A DNA stretch of 64,000 bases from Nocardia vinacea NBRC 16497 (GTDB lineage: Bacteria > Actinomycetota > Actinomycetes > Mycobacteriales > Mycobacteriaceae). The DNA lies in contig NZ_BAGN01000421.1 of NCBI RefSeq assembly GCF_000308835.1, positions 1 through 64,000 of the forward strand, read 5' to 3'. The first letter of the stretch is position 1; every line of letters begins with the position of its first letter. This document shows positions 1-8,995 of this stretch, in pieces. Below the pieces are notes generated by a model that saw only the letters and a list, made by a program, of their open reading frames with translations, did no database searches and was not told the DNA's origin. Both the position numbers and the translations under genes were made by a program.

Positions 1-69
1 TTCGTTCGTGGGCCGGGGAAGGACACATGTGCTGACCACGAGGTCGACCTGCGGAGACGGTAGCAGCGG

Positions 70-1560
70 CTATTGAACTAGTTCGGCGAGTGCGTCTCGG
101 AGGTAGGTGGCGATGTTCCAGACGTCGGGGATGGAGTCGGTGCACGCGAGGATGCCGAAGTCGAGGTGGCCGTTGTACGACATGACGGTGATATTGAGTG
201 GGCCCGATAGGTCGGTGAGTACGGAGATGGGGTAGGTCCCGGCCACCTGAATTCCTCCGGCGTACAAGGGCATCTGCGGTCCGGGCACGTTGGAGACGAT
301 CATGTTTGCCAGTGGGAGTGCGGGGGCGGCGACGCGCAGGAGCAGGCGGGTGGCCAGGCCGTGCAGGATCTGGGGTAGGGCCGCGGTGGCGTAGTGCAGC
401 AGGGCTGGTGGGGTGGTTTGGAAGCGGTCCTTGGCGGCGAGCATTGCGGCGTGGGTGAGTTTCATGCGGTGTTGTGGGTCGTGTTCGCCGATGGGAAGTT
501 CGCACAGCATGATGGAGAACTGGTTGCCCGCGGTGCCGAGTTGCTCCTGGGTGCGCACCGATACCGGGATGGCGGCCACGACCGGGTCGTCGGCCGGTGC
601 GTCGTGGTCGAGTAGCCAGCGGCGAAATGCGGTGGTGCACAATGTCATCACCACGTCGTTGACAGTGCCGCCGAAGCTGTTCTTGACCTGTTTGACTGTG
701 TCGAGCGGTAGCGAGACGAAGGCGAAGGACCGGTCGGTGCCATTGGGGCCGTTGCCCGGCAGCGTGGGATTCACTTTGGGCATGTCGGTGAGTGCGTTCG
801 GCAGCATGGGGCCAAGGCGCAGCGGCAGGCGCACCCGATCGGCTTGGCGGGTCATCGTGTGTGCGATGCCGCGGCCGAGTATTTCGGCGGGCTTCGGCGT
901 TCGTGCCAATCGGAGGCCGTCGGGCGGTGGCGGCACCGGCTGGGGCTCGGGCACGATGTCGAAGAGCGCGGCCATGACCTCCGCGCCGGATACGCCATCG
1001 ATCAGTGCATGGTGCACCTTGGTGTAGATGGCTTGACGGCCATCGGCCAACCCCGAGATCAGGTGGCATTCCCACAGTGGTCGACTTCGGTCGAGTGGCT
1101 GCGCGTGCAGGCGGGCGGCGAGTTCGGCGAGCGCCTGGTCGGTGGAATCTTCGGGCAGGCGCGTATCGCGCACGTGATATCCGAGGTCGATGGCGTCGCA
1201 GTCTTCCCAATAGGGGAGGTCCAGACCGAACGGGACGGTGCGCAATCGCCACCTCAGGGGTGCGGTCAGATGGAGTCGGCTCGCGATCAATCGCCGCAGT
1301 ACCGTGACATCCAGTGCGCTACCTGCGGTGGGTGGTTCCAGCAGCGTGACCGACCCGACGTGGAGCAGCATGGTGGGTGATTCGGCATTGAGGAGTAGGA
1401 CGTCGAGCGAGCTGAGTTGCCGGGACGGCTCGTTCTCACCCGATAATGGAATTCTTTGCGACCGTTTCGCTGGTTCAGCGGATGTGCCGGAGGCGAGTTG
1501 GCCTGGTGTCATGATGCGGACGTCCAGGTGGCGGGCGGGTTTCAGATCGGCGTGGGACAT
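70..1560 (-). CDS. Wax ester synthase/diacylglycerol acyltransferase (WS/DGAT)
   Basis: Probably transfers a fatty acyl group from acyl-CoA to diacylglycerol or a long-chain alcohol, making storage triacylglycerol or wax ester at the membrane or lipid-droplet surface. The diagnostic acyltransferase motif HHxxxDG is present as HHALIDG at residues 183-189, a PLW motif lies at about 161-163 and an NDVV motif near 300. At 496 aa it is slightly longer than usual because about 47 residues precede the conserved N-terminal LSSLD block. The ATG is supported by GGAG about five bases upstream, although an internal start is possible. Transcribed alone towards the left edge. The family call is secure; substrate preference (TAG or wax) cannot be read from sequence, and Nocardia-type genomes usually carry many paralogs. 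Confidence 0.93.
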   Translation of the reverse strand: MSHADLKPARHLDVRIMTPGQLASGTSAEPAKRSQRIPLSGENEPSRQLSSLDVLLLNAESPTMLLHVGSVTLLEPPTAGSALDVTVLRRLIASRLHLTAPLRWRLRTVPFGLDLPYWEDCDAIDLGYHVRDTRLPEDSTDQALAELAARLHAQPLDRSRPLWECHLISGLADGRQAIYTKVHHALIDGVSGAEVMAALFDIVPEPQPVPPPPDGLRLARTPKPAEILGRGIAHTMTRQADRVRLPLRLGPMLPNALTDMPKVNPTLPGNGPNGTDRSFAFVSLPLDTVKQVKNSFGGTVNDVVMTLCTTAFRRWLLDHDAPADDPVVAAIPVSVRTQEQLGTAGNQFSIMLCELPIGEHDPQHRMKLTHAAMLAAKDRFQTTPPALLHYATAALPQILHGLATRLLLRVAAPALPLANMIVSNVPGPQMPLYAGGIQVAGTYPISVLTDLSGPLNITVMSYNGHLDFGILACTDSIPDVWNIATYLRDALAELVQ

Positions 1561-2261
1561 GGGGTCTCCGCGTTGTCGCTGGGTTCAGGACAGACTTCCG
1601 ATTCAGCTCGATGGGCGGAGATGGTGCCCCGCCGCACTTAAGGTCTATCGGTATCTGTGGGCGCTGAGAACCGTTCGAGCCGCTCCGCTCTTGCGGTGAC
1701 GCCGACGTCCGTGTCGAAGACGTGTCATTGAGCTTAGTGGCCGACGGAGTGCTGTCGGTCGCGATCGTGTGCTCTCTACGTTAATTCTGTGCAAACCTGC
1801 GACTACCCGCTTTTACTCGCGGGTGTGTCGGTACTGCGTTAGTTTTGGCGAACCAGCGCTGCGCATCAGGGGCGGCACACAATTCTGCTCGGTGAGTCGG
1901 TGGACCGATGGAGGCGAATCTGCGTGCCGGGTGGGAATTGGCTCACCGGCATGCCCTGCTGACGAAAGTTGCACGGCCAGATCGCAACTGGTGCCGGAAT
2001 TGGTAGGCCGGATCGCGGCCGTCACGGCCGGTTTGCCCGCGCGTGCGGTTCTCAACGTACCAATCGTTAAGGTTCCTACAAGGCCGACTGGCGAGGATAG
2101 GGGCCCGAACTGGCGATCGATCAATGGATTTCATATGCGCTCAGACTCTGATGAGGGCAACCACGATTCCTTCGTCGAACCGTGCGACCTGGCCGGCTGT
2201 CGCCGAGATCGCCGGCGAGGACCAGTACCTGCACGCAACGACCGAAATCGGAGAAACCCCA
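1561..2261. other. Gene-poor intergenic stretch
   Basis: About 700 bases between the WS/DGAT start and the small lipoprotein. Open frames exist on both strands but have arginine/serine/proline-rich translations without recognisable domains or ribosome sites. The promoter of the WS/DGAT gene should lie in the left part and that of the lipoprotein in the right part. I could not pick out either with confidence. Confidence 0.5.
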
Positions 2262-2495
2262 ATGCATAACACCCGATTCCGCGGCACTGTGATCACCGTG
2301 GCAATCGCAGTAGCCGCCGGACTCGGCCTCACCGCGTGCGGCAAGACGGAACGCTGGTGCGAACGAGACCAAGGCGATGTCGTAGTCGAAAACTGGCACT
2401 GTGAGCAGAATCTGGCGGGCTACGAGTGGGAGCCCGACCATGACAAGCCGAAGACAAAGAAGAAGCCGATCAAGTCGAAGAAGCAGAACAGATGA
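2262..2495 (+). CDS. Small lipoprotein with basic C-terminal tail
   Basis: A 77-aa protein with an N-terminal hydrophobic signal segment (residues about 7-25) ending in the lipobox LTAC, so it should be lipidated and anchored on the outer face of the cytoplasmic membrane. The mature part is only about 50 residues, contains two more cysteines, and ends in a strongly basic stretch (KKKPIKSKKQNR). The frame is open further upstream, but the ATG at 2262 starts a proper signal peptide and has a GGAGA ribosome site eight bases before it. No family recognised. The basic tail could bind acidic lipid or nucleic acid, but that is a guess. Confidence 0.72.
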   Translation: MHNTRFRGTVITVAIAVAAGLGLTACGKTERWCERDQGDVVVENWHCEQNLAGYEWEPDHDKPKTKKKPIKSKKQNR

Positions 2496-2777
2496 ACGAC
2501 CGCGACTCTGATCAGGGACTGGCTGACCGGCAGGCCTCATTCGACGGACACCGGGCGGACAGCGCAATCCCCAACCAGCGAATCCGGACAGCGCCCGGAA
2601 GTTATTGAACGAGTAGAGCGTTCGCGTGTGCGAATGCGTGAGCGTCGTACGCTGGCGCGTCAGCGGGTTCGCGTGCTATGGCAATCGCTGAGGATGTGCG
2701 AGCATTCGGCATGTTGGTGAATCTCGTTATCGGAACCGACTCCGGAGGGTGGGTACCGAATCGGCGTCCGGGAAGGA
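2496..2777. other. Intergenic region, no gene seen
   Basis: About 280 bases between the small lipoprotein and the convergent Pro-rich membrane protein. I saw no convincing coding frame and no clear terminator hairpin. Confidence 0.4.
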
Positions 2778-3386
2778 TTACCTGGGCGGCCAGGAGGAGT
2801 GCGGTGGGTACTGGTGCTGCGGGTATTGGCCCGGTGGTTGTTGGGTTGGTTGCTGCCACTGCGGTGGATTCGGCGGGGTCGGGGTGCGTGGCGCGGACGA
2901 CCGGGCCGACGCGATGATTGCCGTCACCGACGCGACCAGGGCGAATAGCGCGGCCGGAATGGCGAGGGCGAAATCTTTGGCCTCGGCGTATTCCGCGTGC
3001 CACGCGATACCGATCACTAACGAGAGAGCCGGGGCGAAGAGCGCGCCCGCGGCGAGGGCGGCAAGTGCACGGAAAGCCCCGTTCTTGGCACCGGCGCCGG
3101 TCACCAGGATGATGGCCGCCACCACGGCGATCGCGGCGATGAGCAGGAAGGGGATGTGGTCACCGAAATCGAGGTAGCTGTTGGTGAATTGCCAGATTCC
3201 CGTCAGAATCGCGCACAGTACGAGCAGCCCCGCGGTGACCCAGTCCAGCGGTGCGGCACCCGCCCGAGGCGGTGCACCGAACCCGGGCGGCGGATACTCC
3301 GGACGCTGCTGCGGATACGGGTACCCCTGCGGATTAGGGTAATTCCCTTGCGGCGGAAACGATTCGGGCTGATGTGGCGTAACCAC
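2778..3386 (-). CDS. Proline-rich membrane protein, four predicted TM helices
   Basis: A 202-aa protein. The first ~45 residues are rich in Pro, Gln, Tyr and Gly (PQGYPYPQQ-like stretches), followed by four hydrophobic segments (about 50-67, 82-100, 107-127 and 141-162), then another Pro/Gln-rich cytoplasmic tail (about 170-202). Such P/Q/Y tails flanking a small membrane core are common in actinobacterial envelope proteins of unknown role. The start is GTG at 3386, with AAGGAG at good distance upstream. Monocistronic. Function unknown. Confidence 0.82.
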   Translation of the reverse strand: MVTPHQPESFPPQGNYPNPQGYPYPQQRPEYPPPGFGAPPRAGAAPLDWVTAGLLVLCAILTGIWQFTNSYLDFGDHIPFLLIAAIAVVAAIILVTGAGAKNGAFRALAALAAGALFAPALSLVIGIAWHAEYAEAKDFALAIPAALFALVASVTAIIASARSSAPRTPTPPNPPQWQQPTQQPPGQYPQHQYPPHSSWPPR

Positions 3387-3478
3387 GGCGAACTCCTTGC
3401 TGACCCCCGGGGCCGACGTGCAATCGATCAGGTCGGTCCGGCAACCATACCGAACAGGGACCCGCAGGCTACTCAGTT

Positions 3479-3724
3479 CTACGGCCCGACATATAACTCC
3501 TCGTTGGGGAGCCGCGGGAGGCCACGCCCGTTGCCCGGGACTACCGAAACATCGTCGACATAGTGGTGGGTCTTGTGGTCCTCGATGAACTGCTCGGCGG
3601 CGCTGGCCAGTGCTATGAAGTCCAGGATCACTCCGCGCAGGTTGACTCGGAGGTGCACGTCCGGCTCATAGGATGCTCCGGCGCTCGTCGCATCTCCCGG
3701 GGATGTGCGGGCATTTGTCTGCAT
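3479..3724 (-). CDS. Small hypothetical protein
   Basis: An 81-aa frame with balanced amino acid composition and a probable helical core (VILDFIALASAAEQFIEDH). I prefer the ATG at 3724, with AGGGG close upstream, over the ATG at 3766, which would add 14 residues. It lies just upstream of the Pro-rich membrane protein on the same strand, about 90 bases away. No domain recognised. The ESX/WXG-like size and helix-rich middle may be coincidental. Confidence 0.5.
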   Translation of the reverse strand: MQTNARTSPGDATSAGASYEPDVHLRVNLRGVILDFIALASAAEQFIEDHKTHHYVDDVSVVPGNGRGLPRLPNEELYVGP

Positions 3725-4637
3725 GGTCGCCCCTGGTACGGGATTCCAGATCATCGGTTCACGCAAATTTCGAGCAGCTAGTTCTTGGTGAGGCGGTATT
3801 CCAATACTCGTTCAGGACCATCGCCCGGCCCTTCCCACCGATGGTGAAAACGATCCGGAAACCGAGTTCGGCCGGCACCGCATCTGTCCGTCATGTTTCC
3901 GGAGATCTTCCCGCCCTTGGGCAGGCCGTACTGCGCGCGCATTGGATTGTGGAGCTACCAGTGCAGTAGGCATCTACCAACTCGGTGATGGCCTCGCCTG
4001 ACAGTCGCCCATTCAGCCGTCGCGGTTGAACGGTGCTGCGACCGGCCTTCCCCGGCTGCCGAGGCAGTGCAGCCTCGATCTTGGCCGGCTATGACCTTTC
4101 CGAGCCGGCCCGGTTTCCCACTGTTTCAGGTACCGGTAAACCTGGCCCTGGCCTTACTCGAACCGGTGACCGCACTGGCGAGGGCAAGGCAGTCGTCATC
4201 AGTGTGAGCATTGCGAGGCCTCCTGCTGTTCAGGCGGCTTCTGACCACATCCGGCTGCTCGGGATTGGTCGTCGGCGGTGCTCGGCGGCCATCGCCGAAG
4301 TCGCTTCGACCGAGATCATGCGCACCCCAAGCTTTTTCAGCGCGACTTCGATGGTCCTCGACCGCGATCGCGCCCGAGCCGTCAGCCCGGCGATGCCCCA
4401 ACTTCCGTCGTGAGCTGGCGGCGATGGACCGATCGCAAAGGTCCCAGCTGTCCGAATGGCTGTCGCAGGCACACGATCTCGACGAGCTCGCCGCTCCGAC
4501 GCTGAAGTTTGCCTCTATCCAGTACGCAGTGCTATTTTCCCAGCGCATCGGCTATTTTCGGCGTATCGCTGAATGTTTGCCGATAAGGTCGCACGTGAGC
4601 TCGGACTTGCTGGTCAAACGAATGCCGTGAACTACCC
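3725..4637. other. Decayed region without an intact gene
   Basis: About 900 bases between the small hypothetical gene and the lipase. No frame on either strand gives an intact protein with a ribosome site. On the minus strand, short runs of good coding sequence switch frame repeatedly (see the recombinase-like remnant at about 3900-4080), as expected for an old pseudogene. Confidence 0.5.
3890..4085 (-). pseudogene. Frameshifted remnant of a recombinase-like helix-turn-helix region
   Basis: Reading the minus strand down from about 4080 gives PRRLNGRLSGEAITELVDAY followed by CTGSSTIQCAR. One base out of frame the reading continues as QYGLPKGGKISGN. This is the pattern of the C-terminal helix-turn-helix of actinobacterial serine recombinases and related transposition proteins (RLS-x-E-x-ELV-x-AY-x-x-GSS-x-x-x-x-AR-x-GL-x-K). 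An in-frame TAG lies upstream and the frame breaks again afterwards, so nothing functional remains. The family is inferred from the motif alone. Confidence 0.42.
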
Positions 4638-4652
4638 ATGGAGGTCATGGTC

Positions 4653-5888
4653 GTGACTCGTCGGTTTCATCGCTTTCTCCGCAGCAGGCGCAGTGGTTCA
4701 GGACGGGTCCTGAGTGCGCTCGGTAGCGTGGCACTCGGGCTGCTGCTGGCGACGACGGCAACCGCAGAGCCGTTGTATCCGCAGCCCGATCCGGACCCGT
4801 TCTTCGCCGCCCCGGCGGATCTGGCGGCGCACCGGCCTGGTGATGTGCTCGACGTGCGGGCGCTGCCGCCCGCGATCCTCTTCCCCGGCGCCACCGTCAC
4901 GCTGGTCGAATTCCGGTCCACCAACTCGCAGGGCGCGCCGATCGCGGCGACCACCACGGTCCTTACCCCCATCGGCCATCAGCCCGACGGGCCGCTGCTG
5001 TCTTATCAGCACTTCATCAATGCGCTCGGCACCGCCTGCGCAATATCGCACCAGCTGTACGCCGGCGATCCGAATCTGGTGACGACGGCGTCGATTTTGA
5101 ACATGGCGCTGGCGCAGGGCTGGAGTGTCGCGCTGCCGGATCATCTCGGCCCGAACTTCGCTTTCGGCGCTGCACGTTTGGGTGGCCAGATCGTATTGGA
5201 CGGTGTCCGCGCGGTGAAACAGCTGCCCGACCTCGCCGTGCAGCACAGCCGGGTGGTGCTGGCCGGTTACTCCGGCGGCGGCATGGCTACCGGATGGGCA
5301 GCTGCGCTGCAGCCGTCGTACGCGCCGGAACTGGATCTTGCGGGCGCGGCCATCGGCGGCGCGCCGATGAACATGGAGATAATGGCGGAGGCGGTGGGCA
5401 TGGAGACGCATCCGGCCTTCGGGCTGGCCATGGCGGCGGCGATCGGCCTGGAGCGGGAGTATCCGCAGCGGATGCCGGTCAGCGCGTATCTCAACAAGCG
5501 CGGCTTGGCAGTCCGGGACGCCATGGCCAACAGCTGCACCAACCAGATCCTCGTCACCGGTGTCGGCGGCAGCGCCCGCGAATACCTCGCCAGCTCCCCG
5601 ACTGCTGCCCTCCCGGAAGCTCGGGCGGTGTTGCGGGAGAACAGTCTGGAATTCTACGATGGGGTGCCGGAAATACCGATGTTCGAATGGCATTCGCCGA
5701 CCGACCCCCTGATTCCGATCGAAGCGATCGACCATGTCGACAGCCGCTGGTGTGCGGCCGGGGTGCGGCTGCAGACGCTGCAAGTGCCCGCGTTCGAGCA
5801 TCTGTCGGCCGCGGTGATCGGTGCCCCCGAGGTGCTGCCCTGGCTGAACGCCCGGATTCTCGGCGAGCCCGCACCCGCCACCTGCTGA
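4653..5888 (+). CDS. Secreted lipase, LIP family
   Basis: Probable extracellular triacylglycerol lipase/esterase of the secretory-lipase alpha/beta hydrolase family found in Nocardia and Rhodococcus. A basic n-region (RRFHRFLRSRRS) precedes a hydrophobic signal core and a likely cleavage after TATA. The nucleophile elbow is GYSGGG (about residue 210); an aspartate in the TDPL segment and a histidine in the FEHLS segment near the C-terminus would complete the triad. The GGAGGT ribosome site at 4640-4645 fits the GTG at 4653 better than the ATG codons at 4638 or 4647. A paralog sits at 22085-23467. Together with WS/DGAT and cholesterol oxidase it points to a lipid-scavenging lifestyle. Confidence 0.9.
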   Translation: MTRRFHRFLRSRRSGSGRVLSALGSVALGLLLATTATAEPLYPQPDPDPFFAAPADLAAHRPGDVLDVRALPPAILFPGATVTLVEFRSTNSQGAPIAATTTVLTPIGHQPDGPLLSYQHFINALGTACAISHQLYAGDPNLVTTASILNMALAQGWSVALPDHLGPNFAFGAARLGGQIVLDGVRAVKQLPDLAVQHSRVVLAGYSGGGMATGWAAALQPSYAPELDLAGAAIGGAPMNMEIMAEAVGMETHPAFGLAMAAAIGLEREYPQRMPVSAYLNKRGLAVRDAMANSCTNQILVTGVGGSAREYLASSPTAALPEARAVLRENSLEFYDGVPEIPMFEWHSPTDPLIPIEAIDHVDSRWCAAGVRLQTLQVPAFEHLSAAVIGAPEVLPWLNARILGEPAPATC

Positions 5889-6001
5889 CGGAACCGAAGC
5901 AGCGCGATACTCGACGGACCGCCCCAACTCGACGCCGTCACCAAGGCTGGTCGGCATCCGATAGCTGCGGGAGTGGCTCCAATGGGTTGCCCGGCCAAGG
6001 A

Positions 6002-6751
6002 TCACCGGCGGATCGAACGCGCTGTCAACGCGGCGAGCACCTGCTGCGTCTTGGTATCACCGGTCGCGATGTGCAGACCACGTCGACGTACCGCGGCCTC
6101 GAATTTGCGTTGTCGGCGGAGGGCGCGGTTTCGCACCTCGGTGTGTGACTCACCGTGTTCGGGAGTGATTCTCAGGGACAGCTCGAGCAGATCGAGGTCG
6201 GCGATGGTCCAGCGTTCGGCATCGACGTGCAGATCCCCCACGCGCACCTTCGTCCACTTCGTCGACGCGATGGGGCCCATGGCCACGAGGCGGTCGACTG
6301 CTACCCCCGGAGGTGTGCAGCTCACCAGGAGTTGGCGCTGGGCGGTGTCCAGGACGGTGGTGACATCGGCGCCGAGCATCGTCGCGTCGTGCAGGGATCC
6401 GGCCGGTCGGTCACTGACTGCCGAGGCGGACAGGACGCGGCGTTCCGCGTTCCAGTCTTCTTCGATGCGGTACCGCAGTGCGTCGTCGGTGAAGGAGGTG
6501 GTCCATCTGCCGACCAATTGCGATGGCAGGCAGGGGCGCAGTTTGACGGTCAGGTCGTCGTTCTCACCGCTGCGTAACCGAATGACGATTCGGCTCGACA
6601 GCAGTGTCGGCGCTGTGTGGAGACCGGTGGGACGGGGCTCCGCGAACCAGATGCGACGGTCGATCGCCGGCCGGCCCGTGCACTCCAGCCGGGTCAGTGC
6701 CGCCGCGACGTCGCCGTCGAGGTTGACCTTGATTTCAATCGGAGTGATCAC
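6002..6751 (-). CDS. CYTH-like domain protein
   Basis: A 249-aa soluble protein. An N-terminal IEIKV strand resembles the ExExK signature of the CYTH/triphosphate-tunnel fold, followed by basic beta-strands (RIVIRLRSG, DLTVKLRP) and RYRIEEDW, as in CYTH proteins that bind polyphosphate or nucleoside triphosphates. The first motif is degenerate, so catalysis is uncertain. The start is GTG at 6751 with GGGGAG upstream. It is transcribed divergently from the heme oxygenase operon across a 375-base gap, which may be a functional link or simple adjacency. Confidence 0.72.
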   Translation of the reverse strand: MITPIEIKVNLDGDVAAALTRLECTGRPAIDRRIWFAEPRPTGLHTAPTLLSSRIVIRLRSGENDDLTVKLRPCLPSQLVGRWTTSFTDDALRYRIEEDWNAERRVLSASAVSDRPAGSLHDATMLGADVTTVLDTAQRQLLVSCTPPGVAVDRLVAMGPIASTKWTKVRVGDLHVDAERWTIADLDLLELSLRITPEHGESHTEVRNRALRRQRKFEAAVRRRGLHIATGDTKTQQVLAALTARSIRR

Positions 6752-7126
6752 CCGAGCTCCCCTTTCTCGCAGTTGCCGGGATCCTCCCGCTGTCCGGCAG
6801 CACCATCGAAGACAGCGTTGTCCAACTGCGGCCGGTCAGCGCGCGTACCGCGCTACCCGATTGAGGGCGTCGGCACCCGCTGCCGCGCGACGTCGTCGGC
6901 ATACGGGGAGTAAGAGCCCGGATTGCTCGGAACCGAACGGCTCGCCCGTGCGGTTGGGTCGTCGCTGCAGAACAGTGTCGCGGTCCCGAGGGATCGGCAC
7001 TTCTGCCGCGACGACCGGGTTTGGCGTAGTCGACTACTCGCGACTGGTGTCCGGTCGCCCCGGAGACTGGCATTCGAATTCGATCTTGGCGCGTCACAGC
7101 TCGCGCCAGCCACGTGGAGGTTCGTC
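6752..7126. other. Divergent intergenic region before the heme oxygenase operon
   Basis: 375 bases separating the CYTH-like gene (leftward) from the alpha-dioxygenase-like gene (rightward). It must carry both promoters. The rightward frame stays open through most of it, but the preferred start at 7127 leaves it non-coding. I saw no strong palindrome that would be an obvious LuxR-type site. Confidence 0.45.
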
Positions 7127-8995
7127 ATGGTCAGCGAAAAGTCGACAATTCCACCGCCGGTGACCAATCCACCGTCGTCGCGGCGCCTGCCGCCTGTCAC
7201 CCGGCTGTTGGTCGCGGTCGCCGAGGCGCTCGATCGCGGTGTCGGGTGGTTCAGGTTGCCCTCGCCGCTGGGATTGGCCGTCCTCGTCGGCTTGCGCAGC
7301 CGCCTGCGCGCCGAGAATCTCTTCGACACCGGTCCTCATCCGGACGGACCGTTGCCCACCGACGAGTCTGCTGCCGGCGAACACCTGCGCGCACGAACCG
7401 TCGACGGGACCTACAACACTCTCGCCGAGCCCCGCACGGGTTCGGTCGGCTGCCGGTTCGGTCGCAACATCCCGCTGGAATACACCTACCCGGAAGCTTC
7501 CGACCGGATAATGGAACCCAACCCGCGGCTGATCAGCCGAGATCTGTTGACCCGCGACCGATTTCAGCCGGCTACCACGTTGAATCTGCTGGCGGCGGCC
7601 TGGATTCAGTTCGAGGTCCACGATTGGCTCAGCCACGGTGATAGCGATACCGAGCCCTGGACGATTCCGCTGACCGATCTGGATCCGTGGCCGGTGCCGC
7701 CCATGACGATTCCGCGCACCCCCACCGTCCCCAGTCCCGAACCCGACGACCCCCCGACTTACACGACCCAGGAATCCCATTGGTGGGATGCCTCCCAGAT
7801 CTATGGCAGCACACCGAAATTCGCCGCAGCGCTACGGACCGGGGAGAAAGGGCGCCTCCAGATCGACGAATCGGGACTACCGCCGCTGGATGTGGAGGGC
7901 CTGCTGGACCTGTCCGGCCCAGCCGCCAACGCCTGGGTCGGACTCGCTCTGTTGCATTCGCTGTTCATGCGCGAACACAACGCGATCTGCGAGCGCCTGG
8001 CCCGCCGCTACCCCGATATGAGCGACGAGCAGCTCTACGACACCGCCCGTCTGGTCAACGCGGCATTGATCGCCAAGATCCACACCATCGACTGGACACC
8101 GGCCATCATCGCCCACCCCACCACCGTCGCCGCAATGCGCGCCAACTGGTTCGGCGTCCTCGGGGAGGGGATCGCTCGCCGGTTCGGTCGCCTCAGCGGC
8201 AACGAAGTGTTGTGTGGCATACCCGGATCCGCCACCGATGACCACGGCGTCCCGTATTCGCTGACCGAGGAATTCGTCGCCGTGTACCGGATGCATCCCC
8301 TCATCCCCGACGACTTCGTGGTCCGCAGCCTGGCCGACGACAGTGTCGTCGCCGAGCATCAGTTACCCGATCTGGGGGTCGCCCACATCCGCGAGCGTCT
8401 GGCCGAGACAACGATGGACACGTTGTTCTACTCGTTCGGCCGCGCCAACCCCGGTGCGCTGACCCTGCACAACTATCCGGTCCACCTGCAGCAACTCGCC
8501 CGCCCCGGCCACCCGCTGATGGATCTCGCGACCGTGGACATCCTGCGGGTGCGTGAACGAGGAGTACCGCGCTACAACGAGTTCCGCCGCCAACTGCGCC
8601 TGCGACCTGCCACCTCGTTCGACGAGTTGACCGACAACGCGGTGTGGGCGCGTGAACTCGAGCGGGTCTACGGCGATGTGGAAGATGTCGATCTCATGGT
8701 CGGGCTCTACGCCGAGCCCAAACCGCCCGGATTCGGTTTCAGCGACACCGCATTCCGCGTGTTCGTACTGATGGCCTCGCGGCGGTTGTCGGGTGACCGG
8801 TTCTTCACCACCGACTTCCGTCCCGAGATCTACACCGAGTCCGGCATGGCGTGGGTACGCGACAACACCATGCGCAGCGTGCTGCTGCGTCACTTTCCCA
8901 CTTTGGCGCCCGCGCTCGACGGTGTCGCCAACCCGTTCGCTCCGTGGCGCAGCGTCGGCCCGCTGCGTGAGCCGGAAAGGAAACGACCGCGATGA
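7127..8995 (+). CDS. Heme-dependent fatty acid alpha-dioxygenase-like protein (animal peroxidase fold)
   Basis: A 622-aa member of the peroxidase-cyclooxygenase superfamily. A distal histidine sits in HDW at residue 165, and YRMH at 387-390 supplies the proximal heme histidine (390) three residues after a tyrosine (387). That Tyr-x-x-His arrangement is how cyclooxygenases and plant alpha-dioxygenases place the catalytic tyrosyl radical, and the internal IAKIHTIDW block also resembles alpha-dioxygenases. It therefore probably oxygenates long-chain fatty acids to hydroperoxides, not just consuming peroxide. The start at 7127 has TGGAGG six bases upstream; the open frame begins at 6923. The stop overlaps the start of the catalase-like gene (ATGA), so the two are translationally coupled. 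Family call firm, substrate inferred. Confidence 0.85.
   Translation: MVSEKSTIPPPVTNPPSSRRLPPVTRLLVAVAEALDRGVGWFRLPSPLGLAVLVGLRSRLRAENLFDTGPHPDGPLPTDESAAGEHLRARTVDGTYNTLAEPRTGSVGCRFGRNIPLEYTYPEASDRIMEPNPRLISRDLLTRDRFQPATTLNLLAAAWIQFEVHDWLSHGDSDTEPWTIPLTDLDPWPVPPMTIPRTPTVPSPEPDDPPTYTTQESHWWDASQIYGSTPKFAAALRTGEKGRLQIDESGLPPLDVEGLLDLSGPAANAWVGLALLHSLFMREHNAICERLARRYPDMSDEQLYDTARLVNAALIAKIHTIDWTPAIIAHPTTVAAMRANWFGVLGEGIARRFGRLSGNEVLCGIPGSATDDHGVPYSLTEEFVAVYRMHPLIPDDFVVRSLADDSVVAEHQLPDLGVAHIRERLAETTMDTLFYSFGRANPGALTLHNYPVHLQQLARPGHPLMDLATVDILRVRERGVPRYNEFRRQLRLRPATSFDELTDNAVWARELERVYGDVEDVDLMVGLYAEPKPPGFGFSDTAFRVFVLMASRRLSGDRFFTTDFRPEIYTESGMAWVRDNTMRSVLLRHFPTLAPALDGVANPFAPWRSVGPLREPERKRPR

Noticed and set aside
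4126..4630. Open frames on both strands upstream of the lipase
   Set aside because: Neither translation shows a domain or a ribosome site; they lie in the decayed region and change character over short distances.
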